From the NCBI GenBank assembly GCA_003852775.1, contig RDDZ01000052.1, positions 55,569-119,568 of the forward strand: a stretch of DNA of 64,000 bases. Reading direction: 5' to 3'. A program made the position numbers and the translations under genes. The stretch is from Microbacteriaceae bacterium. Its GTDB lineage: Bacteria > Actinomycetota > Actinomycetes > Actinomycetales > Microbacteriaceae. Under the pieces are notes generated by a model that saw only the letters and a program-made list of their open reading frames with translations, was not told where the DNA came from and did no database searches. Shown here in pieces: positions 10,174 to 19,836 of this stretch (positions within the stretch are counted from its first letter, which is position 1; every line of letters begins with the position of its first letter).

Positions 10174-13100
10174 ATGTCCGCGCCCGCTCGCCGCTCTGCC
10201 ATCCGTCGTCCCCGTCTCGTGCGCCGCACGCGCGAACTGCTCGCCGGCCTCACCGCGCTGCTGCTCGCCGCCGGGATGGTCGCCGCGGGCAGCGCGCCCG
10301 CCTGGGCCGACCTCGGAGACATCGGGCAGATCACCCTCGACAAGAACGTCGACGGCGTGGGGGAGATCACGACGGAACCCGGCGAGACCTTCACCTACAA
10401 CCTCGTCGTCGGCTGCGACGACAACCCCTGCGTCGACGCCGTCGTCACCGACCCCCTCCCGGACGAGTTCGCGGGCTTCACGATCGTCAGCATGCAGACG
10501 AACCCGCCCACGGCGGCGATCGATGTCGCGCTCACCGGCTGCTCCGTGGGCGGCGTGCTGACCCCCCCGTGCACGCTCGACGCCTCCTTCCGCACGCCGC
10601 TCGGCACGCTCGACAGCGACCCGCAGTTCGGCCTCCCGGCCGGCGCGACCCAGAGCGTCAGGATCACGCTCGCGGTGCCCACGGGCCTGACCCCGGCCTG
10701 GCCCTCCAACGGCGTTCCCGTCGACAACACGGCGACCGCGGATGCGACGACGAGCGCCGTCCACAACGTCACCGACACGGCGACCGTCACCGTCCAGGTG
10801 CCGATCGCGGTCGACGTCGCTCCGACGAAGTCGTGGTCGCCGAGCTCGCAGCTGTACAACCCCGGACAGCACGCGACGTTCGCGATCGGCGCGCGGAACC
10901 TGTCCAACATGCCCGCGACGACGCTCGTGCTGCAGGACCCGGTGGTCGCGCCGGAGGGGGCGACGGGGGACCTTGACGGCACGAACCCGTTCACCTACGT
11001 CGACTTCGTGGGACTGTGTGCGCCCTCCACGCTGCCCGCGGGAGCGGACCAGGTGCAGGTCGACCTCTACGTGCGCTCCACCCCGACAGGGCCGTGGCAC
11101 TGGATCTCCGGACCGCCCGCCGCGACCGCGACGCTGCCGAGCTTCACGACCGAGGAGGTCGGCGGCATCCGCCTCAGCTACTCGAGCACGGCCGCGGGCG
11201 CGCACATCGACCCGGACGGCGCCGCGGCCGCGCAGTGCGTCGAGGTCGCGCAGCGCGCCACCAACCGCAGCACCGGCGCCCCGCTCGTGGCGACGGGAGC
11301 CACCGTGAACAACACGGTCGGCGCGACCGTGACGGTCCCCGGCCAGCCGCCCGTGCGCAAGGACGCCTCCGCGGCGCTCCAGATCGGGCCGCTCGACGTG
11401 CGCGTGGAGCCCGGTAAGACGATCGCGCCCGGCGAGGTGCCCGCAGGCGGCACCTTCGGGGTGAGCCTCTCCGCGCGCAACGGCTCCAACGGTCCGCTCA
11501 CCTCGCTCACCATCGAGGAGCCCGGCTCCGGTTCGTTCCTCAGCGAGGACCTGACGTTCGCGGGCTTCACCGACTGGACCTGGCCCGCGGGCGCGACCGC
11601 CGGCACCGTCGTGTGGCATCTCGCCACCGGCGCCGACATCACCGACCCCATCGTGCCTGCCGCCGCTCCCGCTGCGCCGACGCCGGCCTCCGGCGACTGG
11701 ATCACCGGGTTCACGCTCAGCTACACCGGTGAGATCGAGCAGGGCACCACCGCGGGCGCGTCCTTCGCGGTGCAGACCGATCCGACGATGGTCCCGGGGG
11801 ACGCTCCCCTCTACCGGGACTTCGTCAACGTCGTCGGCGTCTCCGGCTCCAACCCGGCCGGCACCGACACCAAGACGGCCCAGGCCGACGTGCGGGTCTT
11901 CTTCCCCGAGATCCACCTCGACATCGAGAAGACGGTGCGGCCCGAGCTCGTGACGCCCGGCGGGACGGTGCTCACCGAGCTGGAGGCGACGACCTCCTCC
12001 GAGTCGTCGCGCGTCCGACCGACACGGATCGTCGTGGAGGACGCCTGGAACGGTACGGCCGACACGGGATTCTGGGACGCGTTCCGCGCGCGCGAGATCT
12101 CGTTCGTCGACATCCCGTCGGACGCGACGATGACGATCGAGTACCGCACGGGCACCGCGCCCGGCACGTGGGCGACCCTCGCGGGCGCGCTCCCCAGCAC
12201 GGGCGCGCCGTACAGCGCTGACCTCGTCGCCCTGCTGGGTACCGCGGGAGCGGACGCCGTCACCGGCCTCCGCTTCACCTTCGAGAAGGCCGACGGGTTC
12301 GCCCAGGGCACCATCGTGCGGCCCAACATCGTGTTCGAGGCTGCGGCAACCCTGCGCACCGGTGGGCCCACCACGACCACCCCCGGCACACCTGTCGCCT
12401 ACGACAACACCGCGACGGCCGACGGCGAGGGCGTCTCGGGCGGCCTCCCCGTCGAGGCGGACCAGGTGGAGGACACCGGGACGGCCCGCATCGTCGACTA
12501 CGTCACCGGCACCCTGCTCGCCGGCAAGCGCTGGGTGACCGGCAACTGGTCGTCCGACCTGACGACCCTCAATTCGCAGACCGGCTCCACCGCGCGCACC
12601 CTGCACAGCTGGGGGGTGACTGTGCCCGGCTACGGCAGCGTCGTGATCAGCGACCCGCTCCCCGGTCAGGAGACGAGTCCGCAGAACACCGTCTTCCAGG
12701 CGTTCGACCTCACCGGCATCCGTGCCGTGACCTTCGCACAGGACCCGCTGCTGCGGTGGGACACCGTGTCGGCGATCGAGCTCTACGTGCCGGGCACCGG
12801 CTGGACGACGATCCCCGCGCCCGGCGGGAGCTGGATGAACGCGAGCGGCTTCGTCGGCTACAACCCGAGCGGCGCCGACCTCGACACGCTGCGGAGCGCG
12901 ACGGGTGTCCGCATCACCGTGGTGCCGAACGACGCGGCTCGCGCTGCCAGCTTCGAGCCGGGTCGCCCCGCCCCGGGCAGCGGTGTCGCCTCGAGCGCGA
13001 GCGCGCGGCCGCTCTGGCTGCAGTGGCAGCTGCGGAACGTGGTGCGGGTGCCCGGCGCCGACACCTGGGTGACCGGCACGACTCCGTTCAACACGAGCGA

Positions 13101-16100
13101 CCCCGGCGTCGTCCGCAACACCTTCCGGGTGGACGCCGACGGTGACACGCGCGACGCGTCCGACGACGTGACCCTCGTCGACACGCCTCCGGGCGTCGGC
13201 ACGGCCAAGGCCGTGAGCCCGACGACCGTCGTCGTGCCCTACCCCGGCGATGTGCCCACGGCGGCCTATCCGACGGTGCGGTACACGGTGGACGCCTGGA
13301 ACACCGCTGACGCGCGCGCCTCGTATCTGCGCGTGACCGACCCCGTGCCCTGTTCGCCCACCACTGACTGCGTCACCGCCGCGGACGACCGCGACCCCGA
13401 CGTGTTCACGGGCAGGGCGTACGACAGCGCCTCCAACCCCTTCGAGTACGTCACCATCACGAACGTCGACTTCACGGTCGCCGCGGGTGTGCCGATCGAC
13501 CCGACCGCGACGCAGGTCGCGCTGTGGCACCGCGATCCGACCACCGGCAGCACTTCGGTGACGACCTCGACGATGGCTGCTCTCGCCGCTGCCGACGCCT
13601 CGGATCTCGCGGACGTCGTCGGCATCTCGGTCGTCTACCAGAGCACCGAGCCCGAGACCACGGGCGGCCTCATCCCGCGCGGTTCCTCGACCTCGAACAC
13701 GGTGCGGATGACGATCGACGCCCAGCTGCGCGAGCACCCGCGCAGCAACCCCCTCGCCTACGTCACCGGCGGGATGCGCGTCGGCAACGAGACGCTCGCG
13801 CAGTCGTACGACCCCGTGCTGAGCGACGATGGGCGTCCGAACGCGCTCGCTGACGCCGAGCTGCAGCTGTCGGCCGCGGGGCTGGACGTGACCGCCTCGA
13901 AGGACGTGAGTCCGTCGACGATCCTCGAGACGGACCCGCAGGTGCCCGTCACGGTGACGCTCGGGGCGACCGACGGGGACTCGACGGCGTCCGCGGAGGT
14001 CGTGACCATCAGCGACACGACCCCCGCGTTCTGGGAGGCGTTCGAGCTCACCTCGATCGGCACCGTCACCCGACCCGAGGGCGCCGAGCGGGCCCGCATC
14101 GACGTGCTGCTCGACGGCGGCACGACGTGGGTCGTCGGTGACCCGGTGGCGGCTCCCGCCGAACCGGTGCTCCCGGACTCGGTGACGTCCGCCGACCTCG
14201 GACGCGTCACCGGCATCCGCTACGTCTTCGACAACGAGCCGTCACGGCCGTTCTCGGCGACCGTGCCATCTGCCGACTGGACGGCCGGCGCCGTCTTCAC
14301 GGTGACGCTCCGTGCAGACGCGACCTTCCCGAGCAGCGTCGAGAACGTCGTGGACGTGCTCGCCGAACACGACGGGCTGCCCGCCGCGGAGGCCGACACC
14401 AGTGCGACGATCACGCTGTCGACGGGCACCCCGCGCATCGACGTGCGCAAGGAGGTCGACGCCGGCGGCACGAAGCAGGTGCAGCCCGGCGAGTCCTACC
14501 CCTGGACCCTCCAGGTGACCAACACGGGCACCTCCTTCATCACCGTGAACGAGATCGTCGACGACCTCGGTCCGTCGCTCCGCTACGACGGAAGCGCGCC
14601 GAGCTTCGACACCACGAACGCCCCGACCATGCCGGCCACCGGCATCACGGTGACGCAGAGCAGCGCGAGCAACCTCACCTTCACGTTCCCGAACGGGGCG
14701 GTGCTCGCTCCGGGCGACCGGTTCGTCGTGACCGTGGGCGTCGTGCTCCAGCCGGGCCTCACGCCGGACCAGCGGGCCGTCAACGCGTTCTGGGTCGACA
14801 CCGATCAGACGTTCGCGCCCGGCGACTGCACGAACGTCTCCGGAAACGGGCAGGGCATCCTGACGGGTCTCGCCGCCAACCAGTGCGGCACCTCGAACTT
14901 CGTGACCCCGCAGGTGGGGCCGCTGCTCTTCGCCGAGAAGGAGGTGCGCGGCGAGATCGACGGCGCGCTCGTGGACGGCGCGACCAACATCACCGACCCG
15001 AGCCTGCCCTGTGCGGCGGCCGACGGCGGCTTCTACCGCTCGGCGTGCGTGGCCTCGACGGTCATCGGCGCGACCGACGAGTGGCGCATCGGGGCAGCCA
15101 ACACGGGCACCGTCCCCTACACCGCGCTGACGTTCGTCGACCCGCTGCCGATGCCCGGCGACCGCCTGCTCGCGACCGGGAGCGCGCGCGGCTCCGCGTG
15201 GCGCCCCGTGCTCGATCTCGCCTACGGCGTGCAGGAGACGACGGTCGCGGGCTTCCCCGCGGATGGGGTCCCCGCCGGCACGACCGTGACGATCGAGGTG
15301 ACGACCGCTCCGTCGCCCTGCGTGGGTACCGGGGGCACCTCGAACTGGCCGAGCGACGTCGACTGCGCGGGCGACCCCTGGCAGGCGATCGACGCGTACA
15401 CGGGAGACGCGGCCGACATCACCGGCATCCGCGTCTCGCTCGACTTCACGACGACCGCCGCGGGTGTGCTCGCGCCCGGCGCGAGCGTGCACTTCCAGTA
15501 CCGCACGGTCAACACCCCCTGGACCGCGGGCGACGTGCCGACCGCGCAGGCCGTCCGGCCCGCGCTGCAGAGCGACGCGCCGCGCGCCTGGAACCAGGTC
15601 GGCGTGAACGCCGTGCTGGACGGAGGCGGGACGCTGCGGCGCGCTCCCGAGCGGGTCGGCGTGCAGCTGCTCGCCGGCTCCGCGGCCGTCGAGAAGACCG
15701 TGAGCGGCCTGACCTCCCTCGCGCCCACCGAGGTGACCGTCGACCTGGCCTGCACCGTGCCGGGCCGCGGCGGCGTTCCGGTGGACCTCGGTGCCCTCGC
15801 GACGCTCCCCGTTCCGACCGGCGGCGTCGCGCGGATCGACGGCATCCCGCTCGGCGCACATTGCGTGATCGCCGAGAGCGGTGCACTGGGTGAGTTCGGC
15901 GAGGCCGCGCGCACACCCTCCGGGGCGCAGGACATCGACATCCTGGTGGCGGGAACGCCCGCGGACGCCGTGCCCACGGCCCAGACCGTATCGATCGACA
16001 ACCACTACGCGCCTTCGCTGCCCAACACCCAGGGACTCGGCGCGACGGGAGCCGATGCCACGCTGCTGACCGTGCTGGGCGCTCTCGGTGCCCTGGCGCT

Positions 16101-16164
16101 CGGCGGCGGTGCGTTGCTGCTGTTCGTCGTGCGTCGTCGCGCGTCGCGTCGTGAGGCCGGGTGA
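10174..16164 (+). CDS. Giant secreted cell-wall-anchored protein with DUF11-like repeats and DUF5979 domain
   Basis: 1996 residues from the ATG at 10174, chosen because GGAGGAACCCGAAGC precedes it; the track start at 9901 has no SD. The signal peptide (basic start, then LLAGLTALLLAAGMVAAGSAPAWA) is followed by many DUF11/isopeptide-type beta-sandwich repeats. These recur as EKTV- or SKDVSP-type strands and NTGT or NTATAD turns (for example VDNTATADAT, VRKEVDAGG, WTLQVTNTGT). Near the C-terminus a DUF5979-like domain (VEKTVSGLTSLAPTEVTVDL) precedes SLPNTQGLGATG, one transmembrane helix and a basic tail (VVRRRASRREAG). It is likely an adhesin or stalk protein. The sorting signal is unusual: LPNTQ instead of LPXTG, with LGATG six residues later. 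Confidence 0.88.
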   Translation: MSAPARRSAIRRPRLVRRTRELLAGLTALLLAAGMVAAGSAPAWADLGDIGQITLDKNVDGVGEITTEPGETFTYNLVVGCDDNPCVDAVVTDPLPDEFAGFTIVSMQTNPPTAAIDVALTGCSVGGVLTPPCTLDASFRTPLGTLDSDPQFGLPAGATQSVRITLAVPTGLTPAWPSNGVPVDNTATADATTSAVHNVTDTATVTVQVPIAVDVAPTKSWSPSSQLYNPGQHATFAIGARNLSNMPATTLVLQDPVVAPEGATGDLDGTNPFTYVDFVGLCAPSTLPAGADQVQVDLYVRSTPTGPWHWISGPPAATATLPSFTTEEVGGIRLSYSSTAAGAHIDPDGAAAAQCVEVAQRATNRSTGAPLVATGATVNNTVGATVTVPGQPPVRKDASAALQIGPLDVRVEPGKTIAPGEVPAGGTFGVSLSARNGSNGPLTSLTIEEPGSGSFLSEDLTFAGFTDWTWPAGATAGTVVWHLATGADITDPIVPAAAPAAPTPASGDWITGFTLSYTGEIEQGTTAGASFAVQTDPTMVPGDAPLYRDFVNVVGVSGSNPAGTDTKTAQADVRVFFPEIHLDIEKTVRPELVTPGGTVLTELEATTSSESSRVRPTRIVVEDAWNGTADTGFWDAFRAREISFVDIPSDATMTIEYRTGTAPGTWATLAGALPSTGAPYSADLVALLGTAGADAVTGLRFTFEKADGFAQGTIVRPNIVFEAAATLRTGGPTTTTPGTPVAYDNTATADGEGVSGGLPVEADQVEDTGTARIVDYVTGTLLAGKRWVTGNWSSDLTTLNSQTGSTARTLHSWGVTVPGYGSVVISDPLPGQETSPQNTVFQAFDLTGIRAVTFAQDPLLRWDTVSAIELYVPGTGWTTIPAPGGSWMNASGFVGYNPSGADLDTLRSATGVRITVVPNDAARAASFEPGRPAPGSGVASSASARPLWLQWQLRNVVRVPGADTWVTGTTPFNTSDPGVVRNTFRVDADGDTRDASDDVTLVDTPPGVGTAKAVSPTTVVVPYPGDVPTAAYPTVRYTVDAWNTADARASYLRVTDPVPCSPTTDCVTAADDRDPDVFTGRAYDSASNPFEYVTITNVDFTVAAGVPIDPTATQVALWHRDPTTGSTSVTTSTMAALAAADASDLADVVGISVVYQSTEPETTGGLIPRGSSTSNTVRMTIDAQLREHPRSNPLAYVTGGMRVGNETLAQSYDPVLSDDGRPNALADAELQLSAAGLDVTASKDVSPSTILETDPQVPVTVTLGATDGDSTASAEVVTISDTTPAFWEAFELTSIGTVTRPEGAERARIDVLLDGGTTWVVGDPVAAPAEPVLPDSVTSADLGRVTGIRYVFDNEPSRPFSATVPSADWTAGAVFTVTLRADATFPSSVENVVDVLAEHDGLPAAEADTSATITLSTGTPRIDVRKEVDAGGTKQVQPGESYPWTLQVTNTGTSFITVNEIVDDLGPSLRYDGSAPSFDTTNAPTMPATGITVTQSSASNLTFTFPNGAVLAPGDRFVVTVGVVLQPGLTPDQRAVNAFWVDTDQTFAPGDCTNVSGNGQGILTGLAANQCGTSNFVTPQVGPLLFAEKEVRGEIDGALVDGATNITDPSLPCAAADGGFYRSACVASTVIGATDEWRIGAANTGTVPYTALTFVDPLPMPGDRLLATGSARGSAWRPVLDLAYGVQETTVAGFPADGVPAGTTVTIEVTTAPSPCVGTGGTSNWPSDVDCAGDPWQAIDAYTGDAADITGIRVSLDFTTTAAGVLAPGASVHFQYRTVNTPWTAGDVPTAQAVRPALQSDAPRAWNQVGVNAVLDGGGTLRRAPERVGVQLLAGSAAVEKTVSGLTSLAPTEVTVDLACTVPGRGGVPVDLGALATLPVPTGGVARIDGIPLGAHCVIAESGALGEFGEAARTPSGAQDIDILVAGTPADAVPTAQTVSIDNHYAPSLPNTQGLGATGADATLLTVLGALGALALGGGALLLFVVRRRASRREAG

Positions 16165-16173
16165 GTGTGACGG

Positions 16174-16533
16174 TCAGCTGGGCAGCTGGAGCGCGATCGC
16201 GATCGCCGCGACCGCGAGGGCCGCGAGGCTGAGCCAGCCGGCCGCGAGCGAGCGTCGGTCGTCCTGCCACGTCAGCACGGGGGTGAGCTCGGTCGCGGGG
16301 GTGTCGACGAGCTGCTGGGCGGCGGCGAGGGAGTGCGAGCGGCCCACGCGCATCCCGCGGGCGTCGGCGGTCTCGAAGGCGCCGTCCACGAACTCGACCG
16401 TTCCGAGGAACTCGCCCGCGCGCGTGCCCGCCCAGAGGCCCTCGGCGACGGGGGCCCACAGCACGCCCGTGGGGGCGGGTGCGGGAGCGGGGGCGGGGGA
16501 GATGACACTTCCGGGGGTGAGCGTGGCGGTCAT
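16174..16533 (-). CDS. Small tail-anchored membrane protein of unknown function
   Basis: 119 residues. The ATG at 16533 has GAGAGGA a few bases upstream; the 530-codon track ORF is mostly a shadow of rlmC. The N-terminus is Pro/Ala rich (SPAPAPAPAPTGVLWAPVAE). A central segment (LWAGTRAGEFLGTVEFVDGA) is followed by a C-terminal hydrophobic anchor (LAALAVAAIAIALQL). The 3' end is 9 bp from the end of the surface-protein gene, arranged convergently. No family recognised. Confidence 0.6.
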   Translation of the reverse strand: MTATLTPGSVISPAPAPAPAPTGVLWAPVAEGLWAGTRAGEFLGTVEFVDGAFETADARGMRVGRSHSLAAAQQLVDTPATELTPVLTWQDDRRSLAAGWLSLAALAVAAIAIALQLPS

Positions 16534-16570
16534 GATGCCGGTCCTCTCGTGGTGACGGGCTGGTGTCCCC

Positions 16571-16600
16571 ATCCTGCGAGCGGTGCGCGCGCACGGCCAA
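16571..16600 (-). promoter_or_regulatory. Candidate promoter of the tail-anchored protein gene, with palindromic spacer
   Basis: On the minus strand TTGGCC and CAGGAT are separated by 18 nt, a passable sigma-70-type -35/-10 pair about 38 nt before the ATG. The spacer begins with the perfect 12-bp palindrome GTGCGCGCGCAC (16583-16594), which could be a regulator site. Assigned by eye only. Confidence 0.35.
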
Positions 16601-16637
16601 GGAAACGGAGAGGGCTTGCGGCGCACCGGATCGGGTG

Positions 16638-17771
16638 CTATCGCCCGGAGCCCTCCACCCGTTCCAGCAGCACCATCGCCTCGTAGTGCTCCGTTTGCGG
16701 GAACATGTCGAACAGCCGGATGCGGCGCGGGCGCAGACTCGGCATCGCCGCGAGGTCGCGCGCGAGCGAGACCGCATTGCAGCTCGAGTACACGACCGTC
16801 CCGACCCGCGACGCCTCGAGCGTCGCGCACAGCTCGGGGCCGAGCCCGCGCCTCGGCGGGTTGACGATCACGGCGTCCGGCGGATCCTCCCCGCCGACCG
16901 CGGTGGCGTCGCCCACCTCGAACGCGACGTCCGCGAGCCCCGCCTCGGAGGCCGACAGCCGCGCGCTCTCGACCGCGGGCGCGCTCGTCTCGATGCCGAG
17001 CACCCGTCGGCCCGGGGCGGCGGCGTGCAGCGCGAAGCCGCCGACGCCGCAGTACAGGTCCCACACGGATGCCGGCGCGAGCTCGTCGATCCACTCCCGC
17101 GCCTGCCGGTAGAGCCCTGCGGCGACCTCCGTGTTCGTCTGGAAGAAGCTGCCGGGCCGCAGGTGCAACACGACGTCGTCGAGGCGCATCGCGAGCGACT
17201 CGTCCGCCGTGAGCGGCACCTCGACCTCGCCTTCGAGCACGGCCTTGTGCTCGGGCAGCAGGTTGACGGTCACGACGGCGAGCTTCGGGAGCGCGGCGAG
17301 CAGCGTCGGCAGGTGCTTGCGGATGCGCGCGAGCGACTCGGTCGAGCGCAGCACGAAGCGCAGCATGAGGCGGCCGTCGGGCGACTCCGTCAGCAGCACG
17401 TTCTTCAGCTCGCCCCGGCGGGCCGGCACGTCGTACGGTGCGAGCCGCGCGAGCGTGATGAACGCGGCGATCGCGGGGAACGCGGCCCGCAGGCCCTCGG
17501 CGAGCACACCGCATCCGCGCAGGTCGACGCCGCGGCGCTCCGCGTCGAGGATGCCGAGGGTCGGCGCGTCGACCGTCCCGCCGACGACCATCTTCGCCTT
17601 GTTGCGGAAGGCCTCCGGGCGCGAACGCATCGGGGGCAGCCACTCGGCGTCCGCCCACGGGGCGAGGAGGGCCTCGGCGTGCGCCACCTTGCCCGCGAGC
17701 TGGGCGTCGTAGTCGACCCCCATGAGGGTGCACGACCGGCACACCCCCGCGTCGAAGTAGTCGCACTGCAC
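16638..17771 (-). CDS. rlmC: 23S rRNA (uracil-C5)-methyltransferase, RlmC type
   Basis: 377 residues from GTG at 17771. I prefer this start to the track start at 17828 because TATCGT lies exactly 6 nt upstream and the family begins with MQCDYF. The radical-looking but SAM-dependent RumA/RlmC layout is clear: N-terminal iron-sulfur cysteines (VQCDYFDAGVCRSCTLMG), another Cys in DLRGCGVL, the SAM site WDLYCGVGGFALH, the NPPRRGLG motif, and the catalytic cysteine in VVYSSCNAVSLARDL. It modifies U747 or a neighbouring uridine in 23S rRNA; the exact position is inferred from the family name. Confidence 0.88.
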   Translation of the reverse strand: MQCDYFDAGVCRSCTLMGVDYDAQLAGKVAHAEALLAPWADAEWLPPMRSRPEAFRNKAKMVVGGTVDAPTLGILDAERRGVDLRGCGVLAEGLRAAFPAIAAFITLARLAPYDVPARRGELKNVLLTESPDGRLMLRFVLRSTESLARIRKHLPTLLAALPKLAVVTVNLLPEHKAVLEGEVEVPLTADESLAMRLDDVVLHLRPGSFFQTNTEVAAGLYRQAREWIDELAPASVWDLYCGVGGFALHAAAPGRRVLGIETSAPAVESARLSASEAGLADVAFEVGDATAVGGEDPPDAVIVNPPRRGLGPELCATLEASRVGTVVYSSCNAVSLARDLAAMPSLRPRRIRLFDMFPQTEHYEAMVLLERVEGSGR

Positions 17772-17865
17772 CCGGTCACGATACGTCAGGCGCGGACGTC
17801 CGCCGTGCCGAGCGGGGACCTCCGGCACTGCTGTCGCCCATGCGCGATCGGATAGTTTCGTGTCT

Positions 17866-18786
17866 GTGAGTCAGCACCCGGATGCCGCCCCCGCGCGCCG
17901 CATCCGCTGGTCGCGGTGGATCGCCTCCGGGGTCGCGCTCGTGGCGCTCGCGGCGGTCGTCGTGCTCGTCGCGCGCTGGCTGCGCACGCTCGAGCCCGTG
18001 CAGGAGTTCCTCGCGAGCTACCCGGGGTCGTACGAGCTGCCCGAGTGGGCACCCGTCGGCATCCCCGGGTGGCTCGGGTGGCAGCACTTCTTCAACGTGT
18101 TCTTCCTCGTGCTCATCGTCCGCACGGGCCTGCAGTCGCGGGCTGAGAAGCAGCCGCCCGCCCTCTGGACCTCGCGCCGCAACCGACGCCGACGCATGAG
18201 CCTCACCGTGTGGGTGCACCTCGCGCTCGATGCGCTCTGGATCGTCAACGGCGTGCTCTACATCGTGCTGCTGTTCGCGACCGGGCAGTGGGTGCGCATC
18301 GTGCCGACGAGCTGGGACGTGTTCCCGAACGCGATCTCGGCCGGCCTGCAGTACGCGTCGCTCGAGTGGCCGCACGAGAACGCCTGGGTCACCTACAACA
18401 GCCTGCAGCAGCTGTCGTATTTCGCGGTCGTGTTCCTCGCGGCGCCGCTCGCGATCGCGACGGGAGCGCGGCTGTCGGCCCTCTGGCCGCGCGACGCGAA
18501 GCGCCTGAACGCGCTCTATCCCTTCTCGGTCGCGAAGGCGGTGCACCTGCCGGTCATGGTGTTCTTCGTCGCGTTCACCTTCGTGCACGTCGTGCTCGTG
18601 CTCGCGACGGACGCGCTGCGCAACCTCAACGCGATGTGGGCGTCGCGCGACGCAGCCGACTGGGTCGGCTTCGGCATCTTCGCGCTCGCGCTGCTCGCGA
18701 TCGCGGGCGGATGGGCGCTCGTGCGTCCCGCGATCGTCGACCGCATCGCGGGCGCGTTCGGCGACGTCCTGCGCCGCGGCCGCTGA
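17866..18786 (+). CDS. Cytochrome b-type (b561/di-haem) integral membrane protein
   Basis: 306 residues from the GTG at 17866; the GTG at 17860 also fits, but TAGTTT lies 7 nt before 17866, matching the leaderless pattern of neighbours. About five or six membrane helices are visible, with histidines placed as in cytochrome b561 or formate-dehydrogenase gamma-like subunits (WQHFFNVFFLVLIVRTG, SLTVWVHLALDALWIVNGVLYI, VHLPVMVFFVAFTFVHVVLV). It probably carries two haems and moves electrons in the membrane. No partner oxidoreductase gene is adjacent. Confidence 0.72.
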   Translation: MSQHPDAAPARRIRWSRWIASGVALVALAAVVVLVARWLRTLEPVQEFLASYPGSYELPEWAPVGIPGWLGWQHFFNVFFLVLIVRTGLQSRAEKQPPALWTSRRNRRRRMSLTVWVHLALDALWIVNGVLYIVLLFATGQWVRIVPTSWDVFPNAISAGLQYASLEWPHENAWVTYNSLQQLSYFAVVFLAAPLAIATGARLSALWPRDAKRLNALYPFSVAKAVHLPVMVFFVAFTFVHVVLVLATDALRNLNAMWASRDAADWVGFGIFALALLAIAGGWALVRPAIVDRIAGAFGDVLRRGR

Positions 18787-18828
18787 CTCCGCCCGCGCGT
18801 CCGCGTCCGATCGGCGCCGAGTCGCGAC

Positions 18829-19127
18829 TCAGGGGTAGGGGCCGATGATGCGGGTCACGAGGTAGACGATCTCGACCGCGCCCGGAGGCCCCTCCGCCCT
18901 CAGGTCGGCGCGCCCGGGAACTCGGGGAACGGGATCGGCACGCTGTCGAGCTCGACGACGAGCGGCGGCGGCGCGGCGTCGACCGTCTCGGCCGACGGGG
19001 CGGATGCCGCGGGCGCGGGCTCCGCAACGGGCTCGTCGCCCGGGGTGCAGGCGGCGAGCCCGGCGGTCATCGCACTGGCTGCGATCAGCGCGGCGACGCG
19101 GTTCGGACGGCGGGGCATCCGGGGCAC
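18829..19127 (-). pseudogene. Lipoprotein gene broken by an internal out-of-frame deletion
   Basis: The open frame encodes 75 residues with a lipobox (AGLAACTPG) and ends FPEFPGAPT-stop at 18900. Directly after, in another frame, the sequence reads DLRAEGPPGAVEIVYLVTRI and stops at 18829. This aligns with the C-terminus of the upstream neighbour (DLTAKGRPDKLKVTYIVTR), while FPEFPG aligns with its FPDFPG. The middle of about 75 residues is missing and the junction near 18905-18915 shifts the frame. The gene is therefore a decayed tandem paralogue of 19138-19656, although the short lipoprotein could still be made. Confidence 0.75.
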
Positions 19128-19137
19128 CTCGGTCGGC

Positions 19138-19656
19138 TCACTCGGGCGCGCGGGTGACGATGTAGGTCACCTTGAGCTTGTCGGGGCGGCCCTTCGCGGT
19201 GAGGTCGACATCCCAGACGTTGCCGTTGATCGACGCGATGTAGTGGTGGTTGTCGCTGCGGTACGACGGCTCCTCGGCGGGGCGGTCGACCGGGTGCTCG
19301 AAGGCCGAGTGGCCGTTCATCGACGCGACGGTCTTCTCGAAGGGCTCGGGGCTGCGGCACTCGAACTCCCAGCGCCACTGCACGTTCGCCGCGGTCTCGT
19401 TGTACGTCTCATCGACGACCGTCTCGCACCCGTAGAGCTCCGGGCCGGGGAAGTCGGGGAAGACGAGCGGGTCTCCTTCGATGGCCGTGGCCGCGGGCTC
19501 ATCCTCCGCGGCCGGCTCGGGGGCGTCGGCGGGAGCGGAGGCCGTGCCGCCGCCCTGGGCGACGTACAGGTCGTCGTCCTCGGTACAGGCGGTCAGGGCG
19601 AGCACGGTCGCGCCGGCGGCGAGCAGCGCGGCGGCACGGGCGAGGGGTCGGGACAT
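19138..19656 (-). CDS. Lipoprotein of unknown function
   Basis: 172 residues; ATG at 19656 preceded by GAGGAGAC (the track start at 20340 is a shadow). Signal peptide with lipobox LALTACTED, so it should be lipid-anchored outside the membrane. An acidic Pro/Ala linker is followed by a domain of about 110 residues with two cysteines (YGCETV and FECRSP) and the ending WDVDLTAKGRPDKLKVTYIV. No known family recognised. The deleted copy next door shows this was a tandem pair. Confidence 0.75.
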   Translation of the reverse strand: MSRPLARAAALLAAGATVLALTACTEDDDLYVAQGGGTASAPADAPEPAAEDEPAATAIEGDPLVFPDFPGPELYGCETVVDETYNETAANVQWRWEFECRSPEPFEKTVASMNGHSAFEHPVDRPAEEPSYRSDNHHYIASINGNVWDVDLTAKGRPDKLKVTYIVTRAPE

Positions 19657-19836
19657 GGCGGTCTCCTCGGGTGGTGGTCCGCCCGCACGGGGTGCTGAGC
19701 GGCGGGGAGTCGGGCAGGGGGGTCGGAGAGGGCCCGGGACGTGGGTATCCCTCGGGTCAGAGGCTAGCAGCGGGGGCTGCCGGCCGCCCCCATCTATTCC
19801 GGAGCCGCGGCCGCATCCGGGCGTACCCTTGCTCGC

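Noticed and set aside
10090-13737. 1215-codon minus-strand ORF opposite the surface protein
   Set aside because: Shadow of the giant surface protein gene, with no recognisable motif.
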